From positions 26,473 through 90,472 of the forward strand of contig DASVRP010000009.1 of assembly GCA_036388555.1 (NCBI GenBank): a stretch of 64,000 nt of DNA, read 5' to 3'. This document shows positions 17,311 to 26,033 of the stretch, one piece after another (positions within the stretch are counted from its first letter, which is position 1; every line of letters begins with the position of its first letter). Under the pieces are notes generated by a model that made no database searches, was not told where the DNA came from, and worked only from the letters and a program-made list of their open reading frames with translations. The position numbers and the translations under genes are program-made. This DNA comes from UBA4665 sp036388555. GTDB taxonomy: Bacteria; Patescibacteriota; Saccharimonadia; Saccharimonadales; UBA4665.

Positions 17311-17372
17311 TACATACTTTTTTGATCGCTTATTACCGACCAATAGTGGAAGGTATTTGTTTGCGTGGGGAT

Positions 17373-17378
17373 TATACT
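17373..17378 (+). promoter_or_regulatory. -10 box of leaderless sugar dehydrogenase gene
   Basis: TATACT ends exactly 6 bases before the ATG at 17385, so transcription should begin at the start codon. There is no Shine-Dalgarno sequence. One of the clearest of about 23 such cases in the window. Confidence 0.7.
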
Positions 17379-17384
17379 GGTAGC

Positions 17385-18506
17385 ATGCAGTACAAACGCC
17401 TCCTTGTCGTCATCGGTATATTGCTAGCTCTGGCTGGGCTGGCATTGCTGGCCGTACGACCGCTCAGCCGGATGTTCACTGAACCGACTGCATCGACCAT
17501 CCGCAATGAGGTCGACGACACTGCTGCCGTCGAAACGTTTGCCCAGGAGCTGACGGTGCCATGGGGATTGGCGTTCCTGCCGGATGGCGATGTCCTGGTG
17601 ACCGAACGGTCCGGGACGCTGCGCCGCGTCGGCCAGGACAGGCAGGTACACACCATCGAGGGTGTCAGGCACACCAGCGAAGGCGGGCTGCTCGGGCTGG
17701 CGCTTGATCCAAAGTTCGGTGACAACCAGCGTATCTACCTGTATATGACGACTCAGACCGGCAACGCATTGACTAACCGCATCGAGCGTTACCGCTATGA
17801 TGGCAGGAAGCTGACTGACCGCGCCGTCATACTCGGGAACATCCCGGGTGAGCGTAATCATGACGGCGGCCGGATCGCGTTCGGTCCGGACGGTTATCTG
17901 TATGTGGCGGTCGGTGATGCCCAGGTCGAGCGATCGGCCCAGGACAAGGCGGCGTTGTCCGGCAAGATACTACGGCTGACAACGGAGGGTGCTCCGGCGC
18001 CCGGCAATCCGTTCAATACTGCTATTTATTCCTATGGACACCGCAATCCGCAGGGTTTGGCCTGGGATGACAAAGGACAGTTGTGGGCGACTGAACACGG
18101 CCGCTCCGGGGCTGGCACGACCGGGTATGACGAGCTGAACCTCATCAAGCCAGGCGCCAACTACGGCTGGCCCGACTATGAAGGTGATGAGGCTGCCTCC
18201 GGCATGACGCCACCGGTGGCGCATTCCGGTCCGGATGAGACCTGGGCACCGGGCGGACTGGCCTATGCCGACGGTTCGCTGTACTTCGGCGGACTGCGCG
18301 GTCAGCGGCTGTACCAGGCGCGGATCGGCACTGACAATACCGTCTCGCTGACGACGCGCTACGCCGAGCAGTTCGGCCGCCTGCGCACGACCGTGGTGCA
18401 TGACAGCTCGATCTATCTGACAACGTCGAACAACGACGGCCGCGGCCAGCCGAATGCCGGCGACGACAAGATACTGCGCATCAAACTGAAGGACGCAGGG
18501 CAGTAG
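17385..18506 (+). CDS. Membrane-anchored PQQ-type sugar dehydrogenase
   Basis: Six-bladed propeller oxidoreductase of the glucose/sorbosone dehydrogenase family, which oxidises sugars at the cell surface, usually with PQQ. From 17385 it has 373 residues: membrane anchor at about 5-25 (LLVVIGILLALAGLALLAV), then VPWGLAFLPDGDVLVTERSG, GGLLGLALDPKF, ERNHDGGRIAFGPDGYLYVAVGD, SYGHRNPQGLAWD and WATEHGRSGAG, which carry the family His, Arg and Asp. No PQQ biosynthesis gene is in the window, so cofactor supply is open. The frame is open to 17205, but the leaderless promoter fixes 17385. The next gene starts 5 bases after its stop. Confidence 0.88.
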   Translation: MQYKRLLVVIGILLALAGLALLAVRPLSRMFTEPTASTIRNEVDDTAAVETFAQELTVPWGLAFLPDGDVLVTERSGTLRRVGQDRQVHTIEGVRHTSEGGLLGLALDPKFGDNQRIYLYMTTQTGNALTNRIERYRYDGRKLTDRAVILGNIPGERNHDGGRIAFGPDGYLYVAVGDAQVERSAQDKAALSGKILRLTTEGAPAPGNPFNTAIYSYGHRNPQGLAWDDKGQLWATEHGRSGAGTTGYDELNLIKPGANYGWPDYEGDEAASGMTPPVAHSGPDETWAPGGLAYADGSLYFGGLRGQRLYQARIGTDNTVSLTTRYAEQFGRLRTTVVHDSSIYLTTSNNDGRGQPNAGDDKILRIKLKDAGQ

Positions 18507-18510
18507 CCGC

Positions 18511-20001
18511 ATGGCCGGATCGGCTGACAGGTACCGGGGTAGTTTCGTCGGCTTAGCGGCCGGTGACGCTTTGGGGATGACGGTTGAGTTTGAGGCCCGG
18601 GGCACGTTCGAGCCGGTGACCGGCCTGGCAGCCGGCGGCCCGTTCGATCTGCCACTTGGCTACTGGACTGATGACACATCGATGGCGCTCTGCCTGGCTG
18701 ACAGCCTGATTGAGAAGGGCGGATATGATTCGTATGACGTTATGGACAAGTACCTGGCATGGTATCTGCACGGCTACCGCAGTTCGACCGGTGTATGCTT
18801 TGATATCGGCAACCAAGTATCGACCTCACTCAACGATTATATGCGCACCGGTAGCTCGGTCGTCCCGGTGGATGCTGAGCGGACCTCGAGCGCCGGCAAC
18901 GGATCGATCATGCGGCTGGCCCCGGTCATCATCGCGGCCCATGCGGGCGGCCTGACGCTCGAGGCCGCGATGGATCTGGCACGGATATCCGCCCGGGAGA
19001 CACACTTCGCTGCGGAAGCGGAGGAGGGGACGGCGCTGTTCGGCGTCCTGCTGTATAACGCGTTTTCGGCTGAGACCAAGCAAGACGTGTTCGCATATGG
19101 GGATCATGACCAAGATGAGGTTTTCGCCAAGCTGGCAGCCGCAGTTGCCGGTGCGTCCGGACAGTCCGCTGAAACGATCAACCCGACCGGCTATATCGTC
19201 AATTCGCTGGTGGCGGCTGTCTGGGCCTTCATGACTACGGAATCATTCGAGGAAGGTGCCCTGGCGGCGGTCAATCTCGGCGGTGACGCTGATACCATCG
19301 GGGCGATCTACGGCCAGCTGGCTGGAGCATACTACGGCTACGAAGCGATTCCGGAGGCCTGGCGCCGGGATGTGTTCCAGGAACAGGATATCGTGCAGCT
19401 GGCTGACCGGCTGGCAGCGCGCACGGACTGTCCGGTGCTGGTGACACGCTTTGATGAAGATGGGGACAAATACTATCGCAGGTATGAAGTTGAAGCCTAT
19501 AAAGGTGATATAACGAAGCTGAAGGCGGATGCCATCATCAATGCTGCTAACACCGGGCTGGCAGGCGGTGCGGGAGTCTGCGGCGCGATCTTTGCCACCG
19601 CTGGACATGCAGACATGACTGCCGCCTGCCAGAAGATCGGCCACTGCGATTACGGCGAAGCGGTCATCACTCCCGGCTTCAACTTGCCCGCCCGGCATGT
19701 CATCCACACCGTCGGCCCCCGCTATGGACAGCACGATGGCAACGACGCCGACATCCTGTCCAGCTGCTACTGGGAGTCGCTGCGCCTGGCCGAAGCTCAC
19801 AAGCTGCATTCGGTGGCATTCCCACTGATCTCAACCGGTATCTATGGATATCCGTTCCAGGAAGCCGTGACAATCGCTGTTGAGTCTGTGAGGGAATATT
19901 TTGAAGACAATCCGCGGACATCCATTGAAAAAGTCGTGCTGTGCGGTTTTAGTGACGAAGACTACTCCCTTATTGAAGCACAATTGCAAAAATCACAATA
20001 A
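18511..20001 (+). CDS. ADP-ribosylglycohydrolase fused to a macrodomain
   Basis: Two ADP-ribose-handling enzymes in one chain of 496 residues. Residues about 8-305 form an ADP-ribosylglycohydrolase (DraG/ARH): GLAAGDALGM, the Mg-binding YWTDDTSMALCL, GNGSIMRLAP and the second metal site NLGGDADTIGAIYGQ. Residues about 330-495 form a macrodomain: YKGDITKLKADAIINAAN, the GGAGVCGAI loop, HTVGPRYG and LISTGIYGYP. Both active sites look intact. ARH removes ADP-ribose from proteins or nucleic acid; MacroD-type domains remove it from Asp/Glu or deacetylate O-acetyl-ADP-ribose. It likely shares a message with the sugar dehydrogenase upstream. Confidence 0.93.
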   Translation: MAGSADRYRGSFVGLAAGDALGMTVEFEARGTFEPVTGLAAGGPFDLPLGYWTDDTSMALCLADSLIEKGGYDSYDVMDKYLAWYLHGYRSSTGVCFDIGNQVSTSLNDYMRTGSSVVPVDAERTSSAGNGSIMRLAPVIIAAHAGGLTLEAAMDLARISARETHFAAEAEEGTALFGVLLYNAFSAETKQDVFAYGDHDQDEVFAKLAAAVAGASGQSAETINPTGYIVNSLVAAVWAFMTTESFEEGALAAVNLGGDADTIGAIYGQLAGAYYGYEAIPEAWRRDVFQEQDIVQLADRLAARTDCPVLVTRFDEDGDKYYRRYEVEAYKGDITKLKADAIINAANTGLAGGAGVCGAIFATAGHADMTAACQKIGHCDYGEAVITPGFNLPARHVIHTVGPRYGQHDGNDADILSSCYWESLRLAEAHKLHSVAFPLISTGIYGYPFQEAVTIAVESVREYFEDNPRTSIEKVVLCGFSDEDYSLIEAQLQKSQ

Positions 20002-20019
20002 AATTATAAAATATTGTCC

Positions 20020-20868
20020 ATGGTAGACAACCGCTATGCGACCCAGCCGTATTATGTTCCGGAACAGCACCGGTCGCGCTTCGATGCATCGAGCGGCCTT
20101 TGGCAACCTGTGAATATGCCGGAACTCCCGCATCGCCGAGGCGTTGCCGGTGCTGCACTTGATGACCCTGAGGCTCTCGCTGCAATGACCTTCGACCAAT
20201 ACCAGCAATGGGGAGCCCTCGATTGGAAGGCACCGCATGGTACGGCCGCAGCCGCTGAACGCTGGGCCGATAAGATTATGGAAGAAGGCGTTACGGAGGT
20301 GCTTGCTGAATATGCCCGGCTGGAACCAGGAGACAATAAACCGTTCGACGAGAAGCTGATCGATGAGCAAGGCGACGTCCTCTTCATCGCGGCGGCCGCT
20401 GCGACCACTGTCAGCAAAAGCCTGATGCACGCGGTCCGCCTGCGCCTGCGGGACCAATATGTCGCAATCAGGCCGCCGCAGCCTATCACGCTCCGGATGG
20501 TCGATGACCTTATGGCTGATGGCTTCCAGCCGCATCCGCTCGGCGGCGTGGTCGTTGAGGATTATGACGATGACCCGTGGGGAGACGACGAACTAGCGCC
20601 TGACATTAACTGGGCATTGCTCAGTGCCGGCATAGCCAACAAGCTTCGCAGCGGCATCGTCCGGCGTGGCCCTGAAAAATACTTCGACCCAAGGCCCGAT
20701 CAGGCACACGCTATAGGCGGGATGGCAGCCGATGCGACGCTGTTCATCGCCTACACTGCCCGGCGCTATGGTGGCTCCAACCTGCAGGAAGTCGTCCGGC
20801 ACAATTTCGCCAAGGTCGGCCAGCGCGTCAGCCTTAATCAGATCGACAAGACCGACAATCCGCGCTGA
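20020..20868 (+). CDS. MazG-like nucleotide pyrophosphohydrolase-like protein
   Basis: 283 residues. The helical core has KIMEEGVTEVLAEYARL (about 90-106) and EKLIDEQGDVLFIAAAAA (about 115-132), matching the EExxE ... ExxD metal-binding arrangement of all-alpha NTP pyrophosphatases. The N-terminal 60 residues and the central acidic segment are not part of that core, and the C-terminus ends VRHNFAKVGQRVSLNQI. House-cleaning of nucleotides is inferred. The ATG at 20020 is preferred over a TTG at 20014; TATAAA lies 9 bases before it. It begins 18 bases after the ADP-ribose fusion gene. Confidence 0.65.
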   Translation: MVDNRYATQPYYVPEQHRSRFDASSGLWQPVNMPELPHRRGVAGAALDDPEALAAMTFDQYQQWGALDWKAPHGTAAAAERWADKIMEEGVTEVLAEYARLEPGDNKPFDEKLIDEQGDVLFIAAAAATTVSKSLMHAVRLRLRDQYVAIRPPQPITLRMVDDLMADGFQPHPLGGVVVEDYDDDPWGDDELAPDINWALLSAGIANKLRSGIVRRGPEKYFDPRPDQAHAIGGMAADATLFIAYTARRYGGSNLQEVVRHNFAKVGQRVSLNQIDKTDNPR

Positions 20869-20889
20869 TATAGGTGCTACACTGTTGGG

Positions 20890-21429
20890 ATGAAACCACG
20901 CTTCATCTTCATCCATGGAAATGGCGGCGCGACCTGGCAGACGCCATGGACGGTATGGCTGAAGCAGAAGCTCGACGCCAAAGGACATGATACGGTGTTC
21001 GAGACGATGCCCGACCCGGAGCTGGCGCGCAGTTCGTTCTGGTTGCCGCATCTCCAAGACGTTATAAAAGCCGGGCCACAGGACGTCCTGATCGGTTGGT
21101 CATCGGGCGCGGTCGCCGCCATGCGCTACGCCGAGACACACAAGCTGCTCGGCTCAATCCTCATCTCTCCCAGTTACACTGATCTTGGTGAAGAATCAGA
21201 AAAGATCAGCGGCTATTATGATGACCCGTGGCAGTGGGGCGCGATCAAATCAAACCAGAAGAAGATCGCTTTGGTGTTCGGCGACAACGACCCGTACATA
21301 CCACAGTCCGAGTTCGCCTACATCGCCGTACATCTCGGTCCCGAAAAATTGAAACTTCCGGGGGCAGCGCACTTCGAAAGCCGTCAGGATATGCCGGAAC
21401 TGCTACGCTATATCGAATCAACATACTAG
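20890..21429 (+). CDS. RBBP9/YdeN-type alpha/beta hydrolase
   Basis: Small serine hydrolase (179 residues). FIFIHGNGG opens the fold, the nucleophile Ser is in IGWSSGAVAA (about residue 76), Asp in FGDNDPYIP (about 137) and His in GAAHFES (about 161), so the triad is complete. Substrate unknown. TACACT (20878-20883) ends 6 bases before the ATG, indicating a leaderless message. Confidence 0.88.
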   Translation: MKPRFIFIHGNGGATWQTPWTVWLKQKLDAKGHDTVFETMPDPELARSSFWLPHLQDVIKAGPQDVLIGWSSGAVAAMRYAETHKLLGSILISPSYTDLGEESEKISGYYDDPWQWGAIKSNQKKIALVFGDNDPYIPQSEFAYIAVHLGPEKLKLPGAAHFESRQDMPELLRYIESTY

Positions 21430-21506
21430 GGCGTACTAAATAATTCATAGCTCTTGTGCTCCATGAGGCGCAGACTAAGGTTGTCAGACGACAGAAGGAG
21501 GATGCG

Positions 21507-21662
21507 ATGGTAAACTACGGCGAAAACTTTGATGACGAGGCCCCGACGAGCATGCACGTCAGGCGGGCGGAGCGGCGCTACAACATGCACAAGCTGGCCC
21601 GGGCGGTCGGCAATCTGCGCTATCAGCGCACCCACGGGGGCGAATCGACCAAACATAAATAG
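21507..21662 (+). CDS. Small basic protein (51 residues)
   Basis: Starts MVNYGENFDDEAPTS and ends GGESTKHK, with a basic middle (HVRRAERRYNMHKLARA). GAAGGAGGATGCG before the ATG at 21507 is a strong ribosome-binding site and decides the start against an in-frame ATG at 21456. Unknown function; the Arg/Lys content could suit nucleic acid or ribosome binding. Confidence 0.7.
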   Translation: MVNYGENFDDEAPTSMHVRRAERRYNMHKLARAVGNLRYQRTHGGESTKHK

Positions 21663-21689
21663 CCTAGTTGGCGACTCCCGCGAATCTGT

Positions 21690-21695
21690 TATAAT
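21690..21695 (+). promoter_or_regulatory. -10 box of leaderless HAD gene
   Basis: Consensus TATAAT, 6 bases before the ATG at 21702, no Shine-Dalgarno sequence. Confidence 0.75.
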
Positions 21696-21701
21696 ACCCG
21701 C

Positions 21702-22484
21702 ATGTTGAAATCAAGTGAAATGCAGGGTGCGATATTTGATGTCGACGACACGCTACTGGATAACGGCGGTGGCACCGACTTGACGTTGAGCTTGCATGCC
21801 CGTTCCCGGCTGGCAGCGGTCTATGAGGCTGCCGAGCAATACGATCTGCCGACACTGCGAGCCCTGACACCTGAACAGAATGTCCAGGGGTTCATGACAG
21901 CCAAGGTGCACTCACTGCCGGGCGCGGTCTGGAATATCCTGCATATGACGGGAACGGTAGACTCCGAGGATATCGACCCATCGAACAAGCTCTTCCAGCA
22001 GATCGTCGCCCGTAAGAATGAGCTGCACGAAGCGGTCATCCGCGAATTCGGCGTCGAGATACCTGGCGCGACTGATTTCGTGCGGTCACTAGCGGAAGCC
22101 GACCTGGCCGACCGTCTTGCTATCGGCAGTTCGGCGATCCGCCGCGATATCGATATATTCCTTGAAAAATACGATTTGACAGAGTTATTCCCAGAATCGC
22201 ACATCATCTCACTGGAGAAGATAACGCGGCCGAAACCCGACCCGGAGACGTTCCAGCTGGCGTTCGCGTCGCTCGGTCTACCTGAAAGTGCCCGCCGGTT
22301 CGTTCCCGTTTTTGAAGATGATCCGCGCGGTATGTTGGCTGCCAAGCGGGCAGGACACTACCTGTGTGCCATCACCACGAAATTTAGCCGGGACGATCCG
22401 TTGGTGCTGGCCGCCGAGCCTGACGTCATCTTTGACACGTATGATGAGCTCCGCTCCCTGATGACCTCCCCGCCTAAGGCTTAA
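21702..22484 (+). CDS. HAD-superfamily phosphatase
   Basis: 260 residues with the HAD motifs: nucleophile FDVDDTLLDN (about 10-19), motif II Ser in LAIGSSAIRRD (about 137-147), motif III Lys in KITRPKPDPETFQLA and motif IV FEDDPRGMLAAKRAG (about 206-220). The helical cap lies between about 20 and 110. Substrate unknown; the layout resembles beta-phosphoglucomutase-like phosphatases. The TATAAT six bases upstream supports 21702 as the start; ATG 21720 is the alternative. It converges with the SDR gene. Confidence 0.9.
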   Translation: MLKSSEMQGAIFDVDDTLLDNGGGTDLTLSLHARSRLAAVYEAAEQYDLPTLRALTPEQNVQGFMTAKVHSLPGAVWNILHMTGTVDSEDIDPSNKLFQQIVARKNELHEAVIREFGVEIPGATDFVRSLAEADLADRLAIGSSAIRRDIDIFLEKYDLTELFPESHIISLEKITRPKPDPETFQLAFASLGLPESARRFVPVFEDDPRGMLAAKRAGHYLCAITTKFSRDDPLVLAAEPDVIFDTYDELRSLMTSPPKA

Positions 22485-22496
22485 CGCATAGCGGGG

Positions 22497-23516
22497 TTAG
22501 CGCGAGTTGTGTTCCCCGCGCTTCAGCAGCCAGTAGCCGACTCCGGCGATGCCGCCGATGATGGCCAGGCCGATACCGAGTCCAGCATTGAGGTGGTCGG
22601 CCCGCAGCCGGGCATCGCGCCAGCCGCCGCGCATACCGCTGTTGGCTTCGAGCGGCTGGTAGAGGTTGCCGGTGCTTGGCGGCATGGCTGATTCGTCTTC
22701 CAGCAGATTACTGCTCGTGTAGCGGCTGACCTGCTTTTCGTACATCTTCGGCATATGTGTGTTCTGCATCGCCATCAGCTTACCGGCCGGGCCGACGATG
22801 ATCTCGCGTTTCGGCTTGGCGGCTAAGGCGACGATGTGCTTGGCGACATACTCGGGGTCGTAGACCGGTTCGAGGGCACGGATCTTCTGGCCGGTATAGT
22901 TGCCACCGTTCTGGAAGAGGTTGGTGTCGATAGAGGCCGGCATGACGTCGCAGACATAGATCTTTTCTTCCAGTCCGTCCAACCTGAGTTCCATGCGCAG
23001 CGATTCGTCGAGCGCCCGGACCGCCGCCTTGCTGGCGCTGTAGATGCCGACATACGGTTGTGGCGCGGCGGCATTGACGGAGCTGACATTTATCAGTGTT
23101 CCATACCCCTGGCCGCGGAAAAGCGTCAGGGCGGTGTGGCTGCCGTTGACGTAGCCGAAGAAGTTGACATCCATCAGTCGGCGCATGTCACCGATGGGCG
23201 TGTCCTGGAATTTGCCGGCCAGGTAGACGGCAGCGTTGTTGACCCAGATATCGACCCGGCCGAATGTCTGGACGGCGATCTGGCCCAGCTGATGCATCGC
23301 CTGGTCGTCACTGGTATCCAGAGCGACAGGCAGGGCGCCGACGGCCTTGCTCTGTCCGGCCGCCTTACACTCGGCGGCTATCGATTCAAGCTCCTTGACG
23401 CGACGGGCCGCTAAAACGACGTTGTAACCCTTTTCGGCGAATGCCAGGGCGGTCGCCATGCCGATACCGCTGCTGGCGCCGGTAATTACTGCAACTTTGT
23501 TCTTGAGTTCATCCAT
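22497..23516 (-). CDS. Short-chain dehydrogenase with C-terminal membrane anchor
   Basis: NAD(P)-dependent oxidoreductase, 339 residues from the ATG at 23516. Cofactor motif TGASSGIG (about 11-18), NNAA (about 90-93), catalytic Ser in VSSVNA and YSASK (about 155-159) are all present. Beyond the usual 250-residue domain there is a tail with a linker and one membrane segment (LGIGLAIIGGIAGVGYWLL), so it is probably membrane bound. AAAGGGACTGAG precedes the chosen ATG; the frame is open 16 codons farther. Substrate unknown. Confidence 0.9.
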   Translation of the reverse strand: MDELKNKVAVITGASSGIGMATALAFAEKGYNVVLAARRVKELESIAAECKAAGQSKAVGALPVALDTSDDQAMHQLGQIAVQTFGRVDIWVNNAAVYLAGKFQDTPIGDMRRLMDVNFFGYVNGSHTALTLFRGQGYGTLINVSSVNAAAPQPYVGIYSASKAAVRALDESLRMELRLDGLEEKIYVCDVMPASIDTNLFQNGGNYTGQKIRALEPVYDPEYVAKHIVALAAKPKREIIVGPAGKLMAMQNTHMPKMYEKQVSRYTSSNLLEDESAMPPSTGNLYQPLEANSGMRGGWRDARLRADHLNAGLGIGLAIIGGIAGVGYWLLKRGEHNSR

Positions 23517-23612
23517 CTCAGTCCCTTTCGTATTACGTGTCTCATCGTCAGCGTAGCGCGCCAACGGTATCCATGGCAGTCCAATATCTTACGGTAATGG
23601 TATAGTAGTCAT

Positions 23613-23999
23613 ATGGAAGATACGGCATCAGAACGGCGGATGGCTGAGAATGAAGTCTACTTCAGACAGCACAACGAGCGCATCCAGCGTGAATTTTTCA
23701 AGCTGAAACAGATTGCCGACGCCGCCAATCAGGGTCATCTGGTCAAGGTAGATGATACGCCGTTGCACTTCATGTGCGAATGTTCCGATGAGAACTGTCA
23801 GGCGCGTATAAAACTGACCCCGAGTGAGTACGAGAATATCCATCAGAAAAGGAATCAGTTCATACTGATCGCCGGTCACGATTCGCCGATTATTGAACGG
23901 GTCGTCGATGAGTTCGATGGTTATATCATCGTCCAGAAACGCAATCTACCGCCGGAATCGGTCTCACACGCGAATCGTACTGATGTTCATAATACATAG
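23613..23999 (+). CDS. Cys-motif protein, first of a tandem pair
   Basis: 128 residues, with a helical N-terminus (ERRMAENEVYFRQHNERIQ) and a domain starting MCECSDENCQARI, a CxCx5C pattern, then LTPSEYENIH and a C-terminal GHDSPIIERVVDEFDGYIIVQK. Similar proteins are common in Actinobacteria as unknowns; a single zinc or disulfide site is likely. The gene at 24097 is a clear paralogue. TATAGT (23601-23606) lies 6 bases before the ATG. A further Cys/His ligand is not obvious apart from His near residue 90. Confidence 0.8.
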   Translation: MEDTASERRMAENEVYFRQHNERIQREFFKLKQIADAANQGHLVKVDDTPLHFMCECSDENCQARIKLTPSEYENIHQKRNQFILIAGHDSPIIERVVDEFDGYIIVQKRNLPPESVSHANRTDVHNT

Positions 24000-24096
24000 T
24001 ACTCCCTAAGGAGTATGGCTGCTTTTGGTGAGATATTTCATAGCCAATCGGGCGTTAGGTGCTTCACAGGCGCTATATATTTGATACTATGAACGT

Positions 24097-24483
24097 ATGA
24101 GCGAGGAAGCGTCCAAACGGCGCATGGTAGAGAATGAGGCTGTGTTCCGCGAGTACAACGAGCGGGTCCGTAAAAGCTATGATGATGCCATGAAGCTGGC
24201 CCGCGAAACCGGCCAGGAATACCTGTTGCGTGACGATGATACTGCACTACACTTCTACTGCGAATGCTCCGACGAGAACTGCCGCAAACGAATCCAGATG
24301 GCGCCGAGCCTCTACAAGAAGATCCATGTCAACCGCCGGCACTTCGTATTGCTCTGCGGCCACGAGACCGAACTGATAGAACGTATCATCAGGACCGAAG
24401 ATGATTACTGCGTCGTTGAAAAGTATCACAAACCTCCGGAAAAGGCCCGCAGCCTAAGCCCGACCGGGGTTAATAATTCATAA
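24097..24483 (+). CDS. Cys-motif protein, second of a tandem pair
   Basis: 128 residues, colinear with the 23613 protein: ERRMAENEVYFRQHNERI there, KRRMVENEAVFREYNERV here; CECSDENCQARI there, CECSDENCRKRI here; GHDSPIIERVV there, GHETELIERII here. Identity is roughly half over the full length by eye, so the duplication is not recent. TACTAT (24085-24090) lies 6 bases before the ATG, so each copy has its own leaderless promoter. The HIT-like gene follows 17 bases later with a good ribosome-binding site and is probably cotranscribed. Confidence 0.8.
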   Translation: MSEEASKRRMVENEAVFREYNERVRKSYDDAMKLARETGQEYLLRDDDTALHFYCECSDENCRKRIQMAPSLYKKIHVNRRHFVLLCGHETELIERIIRTEDDYCVVEKYHKPPEKARSLSPTGVNNS

Positions 24484-24500
24484 CTAACGGAGGCGGTGGG

Positions 24501-24914
24501 GTGCAGCGGTATCGTAAATCAGTCAGAAATTACGTCAAACATGGCGGCAGGCCGGTCTGTGTCTTCTGTGAACGGGAGTCGAACGAAGTTCTGGAGGAAA
24601 CACAGTCCTGTTACGTGATGCGCAGCAATTTCGCCTATGACCTGTGGGAATTCCGCGACGTATTGGAGCATCTGCTGATCGCACCGAAGCGTCATGTCGA
24701 AAGCCTGCTTGAGCTGACTCCAGAGGAACGGGCCGACATCATGGAAATCGCCGCCCGCTATGAAGCGGACCATTATGATATATACGCCCGGGGTGTCGCC
24801 AGTATCACCCGCACGGTGCCGAAGCATCAGCACACCCATCTCATCAAATCCGCCGACAAACCCTCCAAATTGGCGGTCTACGTGACGAAGCCCCACTTCC
24901 TGTTCAAAGTGTGA
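24501..24914 (+). CDS. HIT-superfamily nucleotide hydrolase/transferase
   Basis: 137 residues. The PVCVFCERES start, HLLIAPKRHVESLLEL and the triad PKHQHTHLIK (HxHxH, about residues 107-117) place it in the histidine triad family, which cleaves nucleotide phosphoramidates or dinucleotides. The start codon is GTG, supported by CGGAGGCGGTGGG. It follows the tandem Cys-motif pair; a second HIT protein is at 61818. Confidence 0.85.
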   Translation: MQRYRKSVRNYVKHGGRPVCVFCERESNEVLEETQSCYVMRSNFAYDLWEFRDVLEHLLIAPKRHVESLLELTPEERADIMEIAARYEADHYDIYARGVASITRTVPKHQHTHLIKSADKPSKLAVYVTKPHFLFKV

Positions 24915-24927
24915 ACAAGCGGAATGG

Positions 24928-24933
24928 TATACT
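24928..24933 (+). promoter_or_regulatory. -10 box of leaderless secreted-protein gene
   Basis: TATACT, 8 bases before the ATG at 24942, inside the 27-base gap after the HIT gene. Confidence 0.6.
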
Positions 24934-24941
24934 AGAAATAC

Positions 24942-26030
24942 ATGAAAAAGCCCACCACGAAACCGAACCTATTACAGAAACTTCGTAAGAACCTTTGGGT
25001 GTTGATCCCGGTCGTGTTCGTCCTGGGGGCGGCCGTGGCGGCCTTCACCATCCTGGACCGCGATACGGCCGGCGCATCCGGCAAGCCGGTAGTCTGTAAG
25101 GATAGTACGGCGGCTGAATTCAGCTGTTGGCAGTCCCGTTATAATACGATGGTCGCCGGTGAAGGCCCGAAAGCCGCCTTCGTCGATTTCAAGGCCAATT
25201 TTGATACCAACCCCTACGTCAAATCGAACTGCCATCAGATCGGCCACGTCATCGGGCGGGCAGCGGCCAAGCGCTACGTGAGCCTGGCAGAGACCTACAA
25301 ATATGGCGACCAGTTCTGCTGGTCAGGCTACTATCACGGCGCCGTCGAGACCGTTGCTGACCGCATCGGCCCGGATAAGATCATCTCCCAGCTCAATGAT
25401 ATCTGCAGCGACTTCCTGGACTCGAAGCCATACAGCTTCGACCATTACAACTGTGTACACGGCATGGGTCACGGCCTGATGGCGATACAGGATGATGAGC
25501 TGTTCACATCACTCAAGACCTGTGACGGCTATAAGGATTCATGGCAGGCATCCTCCTGCTATAGTGGCGTCTTCATGGAGAATGTCATGAATGAGATCAA
25601 CCCCGGCAAGAAGAGCAGCTACCTCAAGCAGGACGACCCGCTATACCCATGCACCGCCGTCGAGTCGAAATATATGGAACAATGTTATATGATGCAGACC
25701 TCGCACGCCCTGACAGTAGTGAGTTACGATTATGACAAGGTGTTCGAGGTCTGTTCCAAAGTGCAATCGCCGTATGATACGACCTGTTTCCAGAGCCTTG
25801 GCCGCGACGTTTCAGGACAATCCGGCAGCGAACAGTCCCGGACCATCGAACTGTGTATGAAGGGACCGTCGGCCGCCGCCAAGGAGAACTGCTTCATCGG
25901 CGCCGTCAAAGATTTCATATCGTACTTCCATGATGACAAGCAAGGCCTGGCGATGTGCGATGCGATTACTGACGCGACCCTGTCTGCATCCTGCACTGCA
26001 ACCGGAAAGAATTACTACACGACGTTCTAG
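24942..26030 (+). CDS. Anchored extracellular His/Cys-rich protein of unknown function
   Basis: 362 residues: a membrane anchor (about 17-38, LWVLIPVVFVLGAAVAAFTIL), then about 320 residues outside with some 18 Cys and three conserved-looking His clusters: CHQIGHVIGR, SGYYHGAVE and CVHGMGHGLM. Proteins with these GH/HG clusters are familiar as unknowns in Patescibacteria. Repeated short Cys-bounded units (CYSGVF, CYMMQ, CFQSLG, CFIGAV) suggest a helical repeat stabilised by disulfides. Metal or heme binding is possible but not shown. The cytochrome b5-like gene begins 3 bases after its stop, so the two are probably expressed and may act together. Confidence 0.8.
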   Translation: MKKPTTKPNLLQKLRKNLWVLIPVVFVLGAAVAAFTILDRDTAGASGKPVVCKDSTAAEFSCWQSRYNTMVAGEGPKAAFVDFKANFDTNPYVKSNCHQIGHVIGRAAAKRYVSLAETYKYGDQFCWSGYYHGAVETVADRIGPDKIISQLNDICSDFLDSKPYSFDHYNCVHGMGHGLMAIQDDELFTSLKTCDGYKDSWQASSCYSGVFMENVMNEINPGKKSSYLKQDDPLYPCTAVESKYMEQCYMMQTSHALTVVSYDYDKVFEVCSKVQSPYDTTCFQSLGRDVSGQSGSEQSRTIELCMKGPSAAAKENCFIGAVKDFISYFHDDKQGLAMCDAITDATLSASCTATGKNYYTTF

Positions 26031-26033
26031 CCT

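Noticed and set aside
17205..17384. N-terminal extension of the sugar dehydrogenase
   Set aside because: The extension overlaps the 85-nt hairpin and lies upstream of the TATACT that is 6 bases before the ATG at 17385.
22490..22523. GCGGGG...CCCCGC between HAD and SDR genes as a terminator
   Set aside because: The loop is long, the pairing overlaps the SDR coding end and there is no T-run.
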